Part shown: positions 1 to 9,944 of the stretch, in pieces | Position numbering within the stretch: the stretch's first letter is position 1 | Layout: each line of letters starts with the position of its first letter | NCBI GenBank assembly: GCA_016081115.2 | Contig: JABTTQ020001508.1 | Coordinates: 62,001 to 126,000 of the forward strand | Direction: 5' to 3' | Length of the DNA stretch: 64,000 nucleotides | DNA from: Rehmannia glutinosa | Taxonomy: Eukaryota > Streptophyta > Magnoliopsida > Lamiales > Orobanchaceae | Program-made: the position numbers and the translations under genes | The notes under the pieces: model-generated | Database searches by the model: none | What the model was told of the DNA's origin: nothing | The model's input: the letters and a program-made list of their open reading frames with translations, nothing else

Positions 1-280
1 ATATTCTAGAGGGATTTACATTCGTACACATTTTTATCTCTTGATCTCTTATTTTACAATCTTCCTTTATTTTGTCAATTGTGGTTTGTTGATTATTTAT
101 ATTCTTTATTTTCCTAATTTTTCCAAACGAACCTCTGAACATTGTTAGATTATATAACAAAAAGATGGTAATTACTAGTATTCGTAATCCTCGTGGGAAT
201 GAAACTCAGTACTCGGATATCTGTATTATAAAACGATAGGTGCAGTTGCCTAGGTTTATAGAGTAGCTTTTGAGCCATCA
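1..280 (+). mobile_element. Gypsy-I: 3' end of the 5' LTR (cut by window start)
   Basis: This is the last part of an LTR of a Ty3/Gypsy element of the Athila/Tat type. The LTR end is inferred from the junction with a primer-binding-like site that begins just after the catca at 276-280. The text before it (a TTTATAGAGTAGC-like stretch, then the LTR end) resembles the same zone in other Athila/Tat elements. The upstream part, with promoter and LTR start, lies outside the window, so length and divergence cannot be judged. The gag pseudogene that follows in the same orientation supports the call. Confidence 0.7.
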
Positions 281-555
281 AGTTTTTAGCGTCGTAGCCA
301 GGAGATTGTGATATTAGAAATACTTTATTTTTGTTAATCTAGTCATTTTATTTATTCTTCTCATTATTGCTATTCTTCTTATATATCTTTGTGAACCTTG
401 TTTAACACTTCTCCATCTTTATTTACCGTAGTGTATGCCTACTCATCGTCGTGCGGGAAAGGTGAAGCCACTGGTAGTGACGCAAATATGGAAGGAAGTA
501 TTAACAGAGGTACAAAGAGGACATAGACGAAAGCAATAACAAGGATTTTGTTATT
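281..555 (+). other. Gypsy-I primer-binding site and untranslated leader
   Basis: Positions 287-304 (tagcgtcgtagccaggag) are a degenerate form of the tggcgccgttgccgggga site that primes reverse transcription in Athila/Tat elements. At least four bases differ, which fits an old copy. The rest is an AT-rich leader before gag with no convincing open frame. Confidence 0.65.
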
Positions 556-1985
556 ATGGCAGAAGAACCACAAAGAACAATGTACGACTACGCCAAGCCA
601 TCAATGGATGGCACAACATCAATCATCGTGAGGCCCGTTGTTGCTGCCAATTTTTTGAAATCAAACCCAACGTCATTCAAATGGTGCAACAACTTGTCGG
701 TTTGATGGCCTACAAATGAAGATTCAATACTTTCAAGATGAACGAGGTCATCGATGATGCTATTCGCTACGCTTGTTCCCATTTTCTCTTTGGGGACGGG
801 CAAAATAATGGTTAAATACTTTATCAATGGGACAATCACAACATGGAATGCTATGATGAGAAAACTTCCTCTTAAAGTATTTTCCATCGCGGCGCCATAT
901 TAAGGAATGAAATCTATTCTTTTGCTCAAGCCGATGATGAAACTTTGTGCGACACTTGGGAGAGATTCAAAGAATTTTTGCGAAAGTTCCAAATCACGGC
1001 CTACTTGTTTGGATGCAAGTCCAAACTTTCTATAACGGGCTGCTTTCCTCAACACGACCGATGATCGATGCAGCAGCTGGTGGAACAGTGAACAATAAGA
1101 TACCGTAAGCTGCCCAAGAGTTGATTGAAGGGATGGCCATGAATGGCTACCAATGGAAATCCATACAAGGTAAAACAAACTTGTCAATGGGTGTTTTTAA
1201 TGCATATGCAGTGGTTACACTAGTCGCACAAATCGAAGCTTTGACCCAAAAGATCGACAATTTGGTGGCTCCTAAACCGTCACCACAAGTTTTATCTTGT
1301 GAAACTTGCGGAGGATCCCATAGTCATCAAAAGTTCCCACACACAATACCACAAGCTGAACATGCTAATTATGTTGGGAACCAAGCCCAGAATCCTCCGG
1401 TTAATGCTTTCAGTAATATATACAATCCTGGGTGGCAAAAACATCCTAATTTTAGTTCGGGTAATCAAGGTCAACCACACGGCTAATCCCAATCTTAATC
1501 CACACACGCCTCCTGCATTCCAGCCTACCTAAGGAAAGCCTAACCTGGAAGAACTCATGACAAAGTTTGTGCAATCAACAGATGCCCAATTCCAGGCAGT
1601 CGAAACATTCTTAAGAAATTAAGACGCATCTATCCATAATTTGGAAAACCAAATAGGCCAAATTGCGAAAATGTTTTACGAAGGCCACAAGGAAGTTTGC
1701 GAATAATATCGAGCCAAATCGAGGGAACACGTAAAGGCAATTACCATCGAGTTTTCCACATGAGCATGATAATGCCAACACCCCATGCGAGAAATGCATG
1801 GATGATGACAGAACAAAGAAGAGCCTAGGAAAAAGGTGGTTGTAGAATACAAGACCAAGATCCCTTAGGAGTTTAAAGAAGATAGAAGGGAGGACAAATT
1901 TGTTAAGTACCTCAAGTCATTCAAACAATTACATAACAATATTCCTTTTGTTCAACCTCTTTCAAAGCATGCAAGAAATCTAAAT
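556..1985 (+). pseudogene. gag: Gypsy-I gag, first part (decayed Athila/Tat-type capsid)
   Basis: Gag forms the virus-like particle in which a retrotransposon's RNA is copied. Reading from ATG 556 gives MAEEP followed by the YAKPSMDG motif typical of Athila/Tat gag. Further on, in shifting frames, come a capsid block (FYNGL, then MIDAAAGG near 1060-1085), AMNGYQW near 1136-1155, a zinc-knuckle-like CETCGGSHSHQKFP near 1300-1340, and the NLENQIGQIA motif near 1635-1670. Many stops and frameshifts make it a pseudogene. At 1985 it is cut by Copia-Ia and resumes at 11189. The start at 556 is chosen because the residues from it match the family N-terminus. Confidence 0.8.
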
Positions 1986-2144
1986 TATTAGATAATTGTT
2001 TTTATCGTAATTTTGATGATTTTATTTAACTGAGTTTTTCACCAAAACAATGTCTCTAAATATTATCCAAATACTCCTAATCGATCTAAAATATTTTTAC
2101 TAATTTTTTGAAGTATTTCTTGAAGTTTATTTTTGACAAAAATT

Positions 2145-2360
2145 GGACAACACTTCTGTTTCGTGCTCAACTGGCCGCCCTAAAGGGCAACCCGTGCTTG
2201 AAAGTTTGATTTCTGAAACAAAAAATAGACGGAAAGATTTATCGTTGAGGTCGACCGGTGCCTGTAGAACAAATATTGATTACAGACTTCCCTGTATTGG
2301 GGCCGACCGGTCGAACCCCTGGTCGACCGGTTGAGCACCCCTTGGACCGGTCCACCAGGT
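2145..2360 (+). promoter_or_regulatory. Copia-Ia U3 cluster of ACCGGT / GGTCGACC palindromes
   Basis: In this otherwise AT-rich LTR, short CpG-containing palindromes recur: GGTCGACCGG, CCGACCGGTCG, GGTCGACCGG again and GGACCGGTCC. The cluster ends about 210 bp upstream of the TATA box. The same words recur in the 3' LTR (10205-10400), before the 3' non-coding zone (8798-8850), and in both LTRs and the interior of Copia-Ib. A role as a factor-binding or methylation target is inferred only. Confidence 0.6.
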
Positions 2361-2572
2361 TATTTTTCAGGTTATTTTTCAAATTTCGTATTAGAGATTG
2401 ATTGGTTGACCTAAGGTTTTATCAGTAAACTATCCGTTGCGCAACAAATAACTTTTCATGATTTTAAGGGATTGATTTCTAACATCTATTATATCCATTT
2501 GATTTGCATTTTTTTGTATATTTCAATCTCCAAGGAGGAGTCTATGTCTGAAAATCAAATCCAGGACCTCTC

Positions 2573-2582
2573 CTATAAATAG
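2573..2582 (+). promoter_or_regulatory. TATA box of Copia-Ia 5' LTR
   Basis: The sequence ctataaatag fits a plant TATA box. It lies downstream of the palindrome cluster and upstream of the hairpin array, as expected for the U3/R border. The aligned site in the 3' LTR reads tgtaaatag (10573-10581) and has lost the consensus. Confidence 0.75.
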
Positions 2583-2848
2583 ATGAAGAATTGAAGCAAC
2601 AAGATACAATAATACAAGCAATACAAACACAAGCAAACTTTGTTCTTCACTTTCATATTCTTGTTGTGTTTAGCCTAAGTCTTTCACTTGCACATTTTGA
2701 GTGCTAGGCTTCATTCTTGATTACACTTGCACTTCAAAGTTGTATACTTCTATCGAGTTGTAATCTTGAATTTCTTTCAATCATCCAAAACAAGACATCC
2801 TTGTTTTTATTCTTGTGGTAAGAGCACACTTGGGTGATTCTAGGTGTT

Positions 2849-2930
2849 GAAGAGTGTGGTACTCTTCATAGGTGAAAGAATATTGTGGTAATCTTCTTGG
2901 TGGTGTTGTAAGAAAAGTGTGGTACTCTTC
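2849..2930 (+). repeat. Hairpin array in Copia-Ia 5' LTR (three units, GTGGT loop)
   Basis: Three 19-nt units: 2849-2867 GAAGAGT-GTGGT-ACTCTTC (perfect 7-bp stem), 2878-2896 GAATATT-GTGGT-AATCTTC (one mismatched pair) and 2912-2930 GAAAAGT-GTGGT-ACTCTTC (one mismatched pair). They lie about 270 bp downstream of the TATA box, so they should be in the transcript leader. The 3' LTR has matching units at 10847-10865, 10876-10894 and 10910-10928. Confidence 0.8.
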
Positions 2931-3186
2931 AAGGTGAAGGTGTAATAGCTTTGATATCTATTAATAAAATTTATTTTTCTTTTTTGAAATCCACTTCAGA
3001 TATACCGGGGTGGTAGAGGATTAGGCCCAAGGTGGGTTGAACCTCATTTAATCATCAAGTGTTGTTTCTTTTCCTGCACTTACATTATTGCTATTATTTC
3101 TAATTTTGAAAAAGAGGGCACAAATCGGAAAATCGGCATAATCTATTCACCCCCTCTGGATTATCGTAGCCACTTGGACTAACAAG

Positions 3187-3198
3187 TGGTATCAGAGC
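3187..3198 (+). other. Copia-Ia primer-binding site (initiator-Met tRNA)
   Basis: tggtatcagagc is the usual plant Copia site complementary to the 3' end of initiator methionine tRNA. It sits two bases after the LTR end. Confidence 0.93.
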
Positions 3199-3237
3199 CA
3201 AACTCTTTGGCAAGTTGCGAGTAAAGAGGAAAGATCC

Positions 3238-4574
3238 ATGGCTACGAGTGAAAGCTACCTCACCACCGGCGCCTCCACCAACAAACCACCACTATTTGAC
3301 GCCAACAATTATGCTTTTTGGAAAGACCGAATGTAGTACTTTTTACTAGGGTGCGGGTTCGACACGTGGAATGCGGTTATTGAAGGAATATCTCAACCAG
3401 CCAAGAAATTAGAGGATGGCACCTCGGTCCTCAAGAGTTTCAAGGAATTCGACGATAATGACAATAAGTCATTTTCTCTAAACAGTAAAGCGTTAAATAT
3501 TTTGCATTGCTCTCTTACCGCCCCCAGTATAATTGTATTAGAGGCATAAGATTCGCACATGAAGTTTGGGAAAAATTGGAAACCATTTATGAGGGTATAA
3601 AGAAAGTTAAACAAGGAAGAAAAACCATGCTTGTTAAAGACTTTGAAAACTTCATTATGCTTGTTGGAGAAAATATTTCAAAAAGGGTGGAAAGGCTTGA
3701 CAACATAGTCAATCCTCTTGTGGCACTTGGGAAAGTTATATCCAAAGAAGACAAGGTCACTAAGGTTCTAAATTCTCTCCTCGGTTCATGGTCGGAAAAA
3801 GTGATGGCAATTACGGAAGCTCAAAATCTCAAAACTCTCAAGTTCGATGAGCTCATTGGGAATCTCCCCATCTACGAAGTATATCATAAAGAGAGAAAAA
3901 ATTCCAAACCATCCACCTCTCAATCGGGTATGCAAACTATTCCTAAAGGTTTAACATCTTCTTCAAATAATTCATATTATGCTAGTGATGAAGATGATGA
4001 GGAGACGGTCGCTCTTGTCCAAAAAATTGCCAAGTTTATAAATAAAAATAAGGCAAGAAAGTCAAGAGACAACTCATGTTTCAAATGTGGGAAACCTGGG
4101 CACTACATAGCCAATTGCCCGAAATTAGTGAAGGAGGAGCAAGAGAAGAAAAAGCATTTTCCCAAGAATAAAGCTCTAAATGCCGAAGCAAAAACATGGG
4201 ATGAGCTTCTATCCATATCCCATGAAAAAAAGAAAGCCGAACATGGTCTCATGGCCATAGACGATGAAAACAATGCGGTACGCTCTAATTCTTTATCTTC
4301 TTCTTTAGTTGATGAACTTAGAGACATGATTTGTAAATACAAACTTTTCAAAAATGAGTATAAAGAACTCAAATTGGAAAAAGAAAAATTATTTACTTCT
4401 TATGAATCACTTGACCGTGTTCATGCTCTTACTCTCACTAAAATGCATGCTCTTGATTCCCAAAAACAATTGCTCATAAAAGATATTGAAAATTTGAAAA
4501 ATGATGTGCATCATTTTAATTTAAGCACGAATAAGATTACAAAACTTGTTGATGCACAAAGAAGTGAGCATTAA
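3238..4574 (+). pseudogene. gag: Copia-Ia gag (SIRE-like, frameshifted)
   Basis: The ATG at 3238 begins MATSESYL and leads into the N-terminal gag block (KPPLFDANNYAFWKDRM), with an in-frame stop at 3334-3336. A frameshift near 3530 moves the reading to the frame that is open to 4574. That frame has the UBN2-type capsid region (FAHEVWEKLETIYEG through GSWSEKVMAI), a good CCHC zinc knuckle at 4077-4118 (CFKCGKPGHYIANC), and a lysine/glutamate-rich coiled-coil-like stretch at about 4300-4560. The stop at 4574 interrupts what should be a continuous gag-pol, because a second zinc-knuckle remnant and protease follow in the same region. The long gag with a coiled-coil segment marks the SIRE lineage. 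Confidence 0.87.
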
Positions 4575-5162
4575 AAATTAGGACTTGGTTATAAACCTTT
4601 TCAAAATATTTCTAAAAACAATGACCAAGGTCCGACTTTTATACATGCTAGTAGTCCTAATGCTATTACTTGTTTTTATTTTGGTAAAAATGGACACTAT
4701 GCCAATAATTGTAAATTGAAAAATAGTTGTAGTCATTTTTGGAGACCCAAAGGTCTCAAGACTAACCTCCATAGACCTCAAAATTACAGGGTACCTAAAA
4801 ATAATTTATTTGTAGGTGCTAGGGGCTATAACCATTACGAAAGGTTCAAATGGCTCGTGGACATCAACTGTTCACGCCATATGACCGGAAGGAGTATCAA
4901 GCTCCAAGAAGAAGACATGGTTATGTTCGGGAATGGCAAAGGAAGAATTCTTGGAAATGGAGAAATTGTTAACTCTTCTTTCTCTCTTTGTAATGTGTTA
5001 TTAGTAGAATGACTTAAGTTTAATTTGATAAGTGTTAGCCAACTTTGTGATTCAAATTATGATGTTATTTTTAATAAATAAAAATGCCTTATTCTCAAAA
5101 ATTATAAAATTTTTTGCGAAGCAAATAGAAAAGGCAATCTTTACAAAATTTGCACAAGTAAT
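4575..5162 (+). pseudogene. Copia-Ia second zinc knuckle and aspartic protease remnant
   Basis: A second CCHC-like motif at 4671-4712 reads CFYFGKNGHYANNC, with the second cysteine replaced by phenylalanine. The protease follows. Where active Copia proteases have D-S-G-C before SRHMTG, this copy reads D-I-N-C (about 4855-4890), so the catalytic triplet is lost. The downstream GNGKGRILGNGEI block is still recognisable. Stops near 5010 and 5080 break the frame before the GAG-pre-integrase domain. Confidence 0.8.
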
Positions 5163-6370
5163 TTGGTTAGTCAAAATGTTTCTTGTCTTGTCGCAAATAA
5201 TGATTTAACAAGTTCATGGCATAGAGGACTTGGACATGTTGGATACAAGAACTTACAAAATATTTACAAAAACCAAAATGTAAAAGAACTACCCAAATTG
5301 AATTTTGAAAATCTTGGCTTGTGTGACACTTGTCAAAAGAACAAATTAGTTAAAAGTAGTTTTAAGCCCAAAATTGAAATTTCCACAACCAAGACTCTAC
5401 AATTAATTCCTCTTGATTTGTATGGGGATATTAGTATGACTAGTCTAAGTGGAAAATATTACACTTTTGTTATAGTCGATGATTATTCTAGATATACTTG
5501 GGCTATTTTTCTTGCTAATAAAAGCGATGTCGTTAATGAGTATGCTAAGTTGGATAGACTTATTGAAAATGACAAGGAAGATACTATTAAGTCTATTCGA
5601 AGTGATCGAGGCGGTGAATTTGATGGTGAAATTAGAGTCTTTTGTGAAATCAAAGGATATGCTCACAATTTTTCGGCTTCAAGAATACCACAACAAAATG
5701 GAGTAGCCAAAAGGAAGAATCAGACTCTTCAAAAAATGAGTCGGTCAATGCTCAATGAATTTTCACTTCCAAAATATTTTTGGGCCGAAGCCATAAGTAC
5801 CGCATGTTATGTTCTTAATCGAGTATACCTTCATCCTAAGTTGCATAAAATACCGTATGAGCTTTGGAAAGAAAGAACTCCAAATATTATTTACTACAAT
5901 ATATTTGGGTGTAAGTGTTTTATTTTGAATACAAATGATCAATTGGACAAACTTGATCCTAAGGCCGATGAAGGAATATTTATGGGGTACTCTACAAAGA
6001 GCAAAGCATATCAGGTTTACAATAAGACAAGCATGGTGGCTGAAGAATCCATTCACGTCAAATTCATTGAAGCTTCGGGTGTTGAAAGGATACCCAATGA
6101 TGAAAGTGATTGAGAAGACGATATTGAACCAATTATCCAAAATGATGCTCAAAATGATAAACCTTCTACATCAAATGATCAACCTTCAACTTCAAATGTT
6201 CCACAAGAAGATAAAGGTGATAATTTGGATCTCCCCGTTGCTCTAAACTTCAATGGAGATCATCCAAAAGATCTCATAGTTGGGGACCCTCTAGACAAAG
6301 TAATGACTAGAAGAAAATTTGCCGAGAAAGCTCCTATCTCTCAATAAGAGTCTAAAAATGCAAAGGAAGC
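5163..6370 (+). pseudogene. Copia-Ia integrase (catalytic glutamate replaced)
   Basis: The integrase would join the element's DNA copy to the chromosome. The frame is open from 5163 to a stop at 6113. It has the GAG-pre-integrase zinc-binding block (SSWHRGLGH near 5210-5235, then CDTCQKNKL), the core with DLYGD and VDDYSRYTW, and SDRGGEF near 5600. The usual GVAERKN motif reads GVAKRKN, so the third catalytic residue (glutamate) is lysine at 5709-5711. The conserved C-terminal YELWKERTPN and FGCKCFI blocks follow. The linker to reverse transcriptase (6114-6395) is acidic and broken by stops. Confidence 0.87.
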
Positions 6371-6395
6371 AATTGAAGACGAGGATTGATTTTTA

Positions 6396-6818
6396 GAAAT
6401 ACAAGAGGAGTTGAATCAATTCGAAAGGAATGATGTTTGGGAATTGGTATCTTGTCCTCCATCACAAATCATTATTGGTACAAAATGGGTGTTCCGAAAC
6501 AAACTTGATGACCAAGGCAATATTGTTCGAAATAAGGAAAGGTTAGTAGCACAAGGGTATTGTCAAAAGAAGGTATTGACTATGATGAAACTTTTGCACC
6601 CGTTACACGTTTAGAAGCTATACATATTTTAGTTGCCTATTCTTGTCTCAAAAATTCCAAGCTTTACCAAATGGATGTTAAATCCGCATTTTTAAATGGT
6701 TTTATTCAAGAAGAAGTCTATGTAAAACAACCTCCGGGGTTTGAAAATTTTTCTAGGCCAAATGATATTTACAAACTTAAAAAGGCCTTATATGGTTTAA
6801 AACAAGCACCCCAAACAT
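6396..6818 (+). pseudogene. Copia-Ia reverse transcriptase, N-terminal half
   Basis: Reverse transcriptase (RVT_2 family) copies the element RNA into DNA. The frame starts in ELNQFERNDVWELV, continues through IGTKWVFRNK, and shifts frame near 6570. It then gives YDETFAPVTRLEAI, QMDVKSAFLNG (first catalytic aspartate) and ALYGLKQAPQT. At 6818 it is cut by a hAT-type element, and it resumes at 7632 after an 8-bp target duplication. Confidence 0.88.
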
Positions 6819-7631
6819 TAGGGATGTCAATGGGTCCGGGTAAGACCCGGACCCGTCTTATTTGGGACGGGTATGGGACAAGTAAATGGGTATAGGGCGG
6901 GTAACAGGTATATGTTTTCGAGACCGGGGCAGTGCGAGGTCGAACGGGTCAGACGGACCCGACCCATACCCGACCCGTTTCATTAGTATATATATTTTAT
7001 TTTTTATTTTTTGTTTTTGTAAAGACAATTTATCTTGCAACCCTCATTTATAAATCTAATTTATTTCTTTGTTACATGTTTGTTATGATGTTACATTTTT
7101 AATTGACTTACATTAATTTATCTAGAATTTAATTTCTCAAATGAACTGTAGGAACTAGGAAAGGCCTTAGTTGATCTATAATTCACTCCAGTCTCCAAAT
7201 TGATTGTGTTGTAAGCCTGTGAATATTTTAAACTTAGATATAAGTTGCTTTTGTTTCCATATTTTCAATTATCATAATTGCATGTAAATTGTTTCAATAT
7301 ATTACTATTTTTTTTGGGTTTGCAGGTTTGTTGAATTTACTAATATTTTTATCAATATATTACTAAATGTTTCAATAACATTGCATGTAAATTTTTTCAA
7401 TATATTACTATTTTTTATTATTCTTAGTAGCAATATAATGAAAAAAATTAAAAAAATAAGTTCAAATGGATGACATAGGCGGGTCTAATGGGTCTAGCGG
7501 GTCTTACCCGCTTAACACGGGTATGGGTTGGGGCGGGTCTCGGGTCTAGGGGAGGCGGGTCTAGGTCCTTGAAATCTTAATGGGTCGGGTCCAGGCGGAC
7601 CCAACCCGTACCCGACCCATTGACATCCCTA
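6819..7631. mobile_element. Non-autonomous hAT-type element inside reverse transcriptase
   Basis: An 813-bp insertion with perfect 18-bp terminal inverted repeats, TAGGGATGTCAATGGGTC at the left and its reverse complement at the right. The 8-bp target duplication is ccaaacat (6811-6818) and ccaaacgt (7632-7639), one base different. The 8-bp size and the TAGGGATG ends fit hAT elements. Both ends carry many GGGTC/GACCC subterminal words and the middle is very AT-rich. No transposase frame is visible, so it would depend on an autonomous relative. Removing one duplication copy restores the flanking reading, which confirms the boundaries. Confidence 0.9.
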
Positions 7632-8064
7632 CCAAACGTGGTATGATAGATTTAGCTCTTTTCTTTTGCAAAATGGATTTACAAGAGGTAAAGTTGATAC
7701 TACTCTCTTTGTTTTCGAAAAAGGGCAAGCTTGCTTATTAGTTCAAATTTATGTCGATGATATTATTTTTGGTGCTACTAATGAATCCCTTTGCAAGAAA
7801 TTTTCCAAGTTGATGCAAGGTGAATTTGAAATGATTATGATGGGGGAGTTCAATTTCTTCCTTGGACTTCAAATTAAACAATGGCAAGAAGGCATTTACA
7901 TATCACAATCAAAGCATACCATAGAACTTCTAAAGAAGTTTGGGATTGAAGAAGGAAGAACCGTCACTACTCTAATGGCAACCAACGTCAAGCTCGACAA
8001 GGATGAAAAAGGCAAGTCGGTTGATGAATTAAAATATCGAGGTATGATTGTTAGTTTACTTTAG
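7632..8064 (+). pseudogene. Copia-Ia reverse transcriptase, C-terminal half
   Basis: Continues the polymerase after the hAT insertion. The YVDD active-site box is intact near 7750-7761 (QIYVDDIIFGATN), followed by the LGLQIKQ and YISQSKH motifs and the KLDKDEKGKSVD region. The frame ends at a stop at 8062-8064, just before the LTASRPDI motif, which is encoded at once after it in the same frame. Confidence 0.88.
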
Positions 8065-8694
8065 TTAACCGCAAGTAGACCCGATATTCTTCATGCCATA
8101 TGCTTATGTGCTCGTTTTCAAAGCAATCCCAAAGAATCTCATATGAGTGCCGTTAAAAGAAGTTTTCGATATTTGAAGGGCACTATTTCATATGGCTTGT
8201 TTTATCCAAAGAATGAAAATTTTTCTCTTAAAGGATATAGTGATTCGGACTATGCGGAAAATATTGATGATTGAAAAAGTACCTCCGGATCATGTCAATT
8301 TTTAGGTGATTGCCTTGCATCTTGGTTTTTTAAAAAGCAAAATTGTGTTTTCTTATCAACGGCCGAAGCCGAATACATTTTTGTGGCCTTTTGTTGCACT
8401 CAATTACTTTGGATGAAACAAACCTTAGAAGATTATAAATGTTCTTTTAAAAATGTTCCTATTTTTTGTGATAACACGTCTGCTATAAATGTTGCTCAAA
8501 ATCCGGTTCATCATAACCGAACTAAACATATTGAGGTTCGTCATCATTTTCTACGGGATTACGTTTCAAAATGAAAAATTGAGATGTGTTTCGTTCTGTC
8601 TCAAGATCAACTCGCAGATATTTTTACAAAACCATTAACCGTCGAGTCTTTTGCATCAATTCGAGCTCATTTAGGAATAATGCATATCAAATAA
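8065..8694 (+). pseudogene. Copia-Ia RNase H domain and end of pol
   Basis: RNase H removes the RNA strand during DNA synthesis. LTASRPDI opens the segment, then GYSDSDYAENIDD with the first acidic residue, a stop where the family has arginine in DRKSTSG (near 8270), TAEAEY (second acidic residue) and FCDNTSAI (third). KHIEVRHHFLRD follows, a further stop breaks the frame near 8573, and QLADIFTKPL leads to the pol end at 8692-8694. Two stops make it inactive, but the motif order is complete. Confidence 0.88.
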
Positions 8695-9930
8695 GGTCTA
8701 TTCTTGTATTTTGTGCATTTTTAAAACTTAGGGGTGAAAAATTGGATTTTTAACTCAAAATTCGGACGAAACAAGAAAAGAAAGCTCCAGGGACCGAATG
8801 AGGGTCGACCTCTACTTGGACCGGTGAACCGCAACATCAACCAGTCAACCAAACCTCAAAATATGTTTAAATCAGTTCTGTCCCCAAGACTTAGCCATTT
8901 TGCCCGTCTTTCGTCCCTTTTCACACCCTTTTGCAAATTTTACATACAATTCACTTAAAACGATTTCTTTCTTGTAAATTCTATATTAGTTGACTTATAT
9001 TATCGGTATATCATCATTATTGCCCGAATTCTCTGATTAATTGGTAATTTTAAATCCTTTTTAATCTCAATTGGGTTAAACCCTTGAGAAAGTATCTTTC
9101 ATTGGGTATTTTGATGAAATTGTTGTATCATTGTGTTGGGATTATTGATTGTTGATGGATAATGTTTATAGAATTGCATTAGGTGATGAATTTTTGGGCA
9201 TGATTATATTTACAAGTGTTATATACATCCTCGTTTTTATTCTACGCACGCCAAGTGTTCGACAAAATGTTTCAATGAAAATTTCATTTTTTTACATGAT
9301 TATCTTGATTTCAAAAGTCTTATATGTTTATAGAGATCATGTTTTATCAATAAAATGAGCTTTTACGAATCATTTTCTCAAGATTTCCCTTATTATTTGG
9401 GATTTTAAGCTTTAAACTCAAAAGCTCGATAATTTGATTGTAATGCGCACTTTCATATGTTTTTATGATGTTTTTATCTTGCTAACATTCTTTTTGATGA
9501 TTCCAAAGAGAGAGAAATATGAAATAAGCTCATAAGCTCAAAGAAGCCAGAAAAAGATCGTGAAAAAAACTATAAGTTGTGAATGAAAAAGCCAAAAGCT
9601 GAGGATGTAACTTAGCCCAATGGATGAATAATGGACTTTTATACATGACTAATGATTTCTTTTTGACAGGGGGAGCTTCTAAGCTTTTGATACTTAAGCT
9701 CAAAATATAAAAGCTGAGCTTTTAGCTTTTAATTGTTTGCTTCTGTAATTACTCTTGTTGCGCATGTTGATAGGGGGAGCTTTTACAAAATTCTTTGAAA
9801 TATCTTTGATCCCATCCTTATGATTCTTATGAATGAAAAGTGTCGCTCAAAATGGATAGTTATTTTGACCGGAAAAACTTGTTTCGTTTTCAAAATCGAC
9901 CTCTTAAAATTGTTCTGGTTTGTAATCATC
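8695..9930 (+). other. Copia-Ia 3' non-coding zone between pol and polypurine tract
   Basis: No coding sequence is convincing here. The zone has the GGTCGACC/GGACCGGTG words at 8798-8850, then AT-rich DNA that aligns by eye with parts of the Copia-Ib interior (for example tctcaattgggtt...aacccttgag at about 9065-9090 here and 60867-60890 there). In Copia-Ib an accessory ORF lies between the matching flanks, so Copia-Ia appears to have lost that ORF. The end carries two purine motifs and many AGCTT words (listed separately). Confidence 0.6.
9530..9790 (+). repeat. AGCTT-rich segment with two extra GGGGGAGCTT purine motifs
   Basis: acagggggagctt at 9666-9678 and gatagggggagctttt at 9769-9784 resemble the true polypurine tract at 9931-9944. 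Around them aagctt, gagctt and agctca words recur more than ten times and can fold back on one another. The same arrangement is present in Copia-Ib at 61311-61555, so it is a conserved part of the family. Confidence 0.65.
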
Positions 9931-9944
9931 AAAAAGGGGGAGTT
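9931..9944 (+). other. Copia-Ia polypurine tract
   Basis: aaaaagggggagtt ends one base before the TG of the 3' LTR and should prime plus-strand synthesis. Confidence 0.9.

Larger units (their letters stand above)
1986..3184 (+). repeat. Copia-Ia 5' LTR
   Basis: The 1199-bp LTR pairs with 9945-11183 and ends ctaaca just before the primer site. Features in order: an imperfect inverted repeat near 2065-2155 (tccaaatactcc against agtatttc, ending ttggacaac), a cluster of ACCGGT/GGTCGACC palindromes at 2145-2360, a TATA box (ctataaatag, 2573-2582), and a hairpin array at 2849-2930. The order implies U3 up to about 2600, then transcribed R/U5. Confidence 0.92.
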
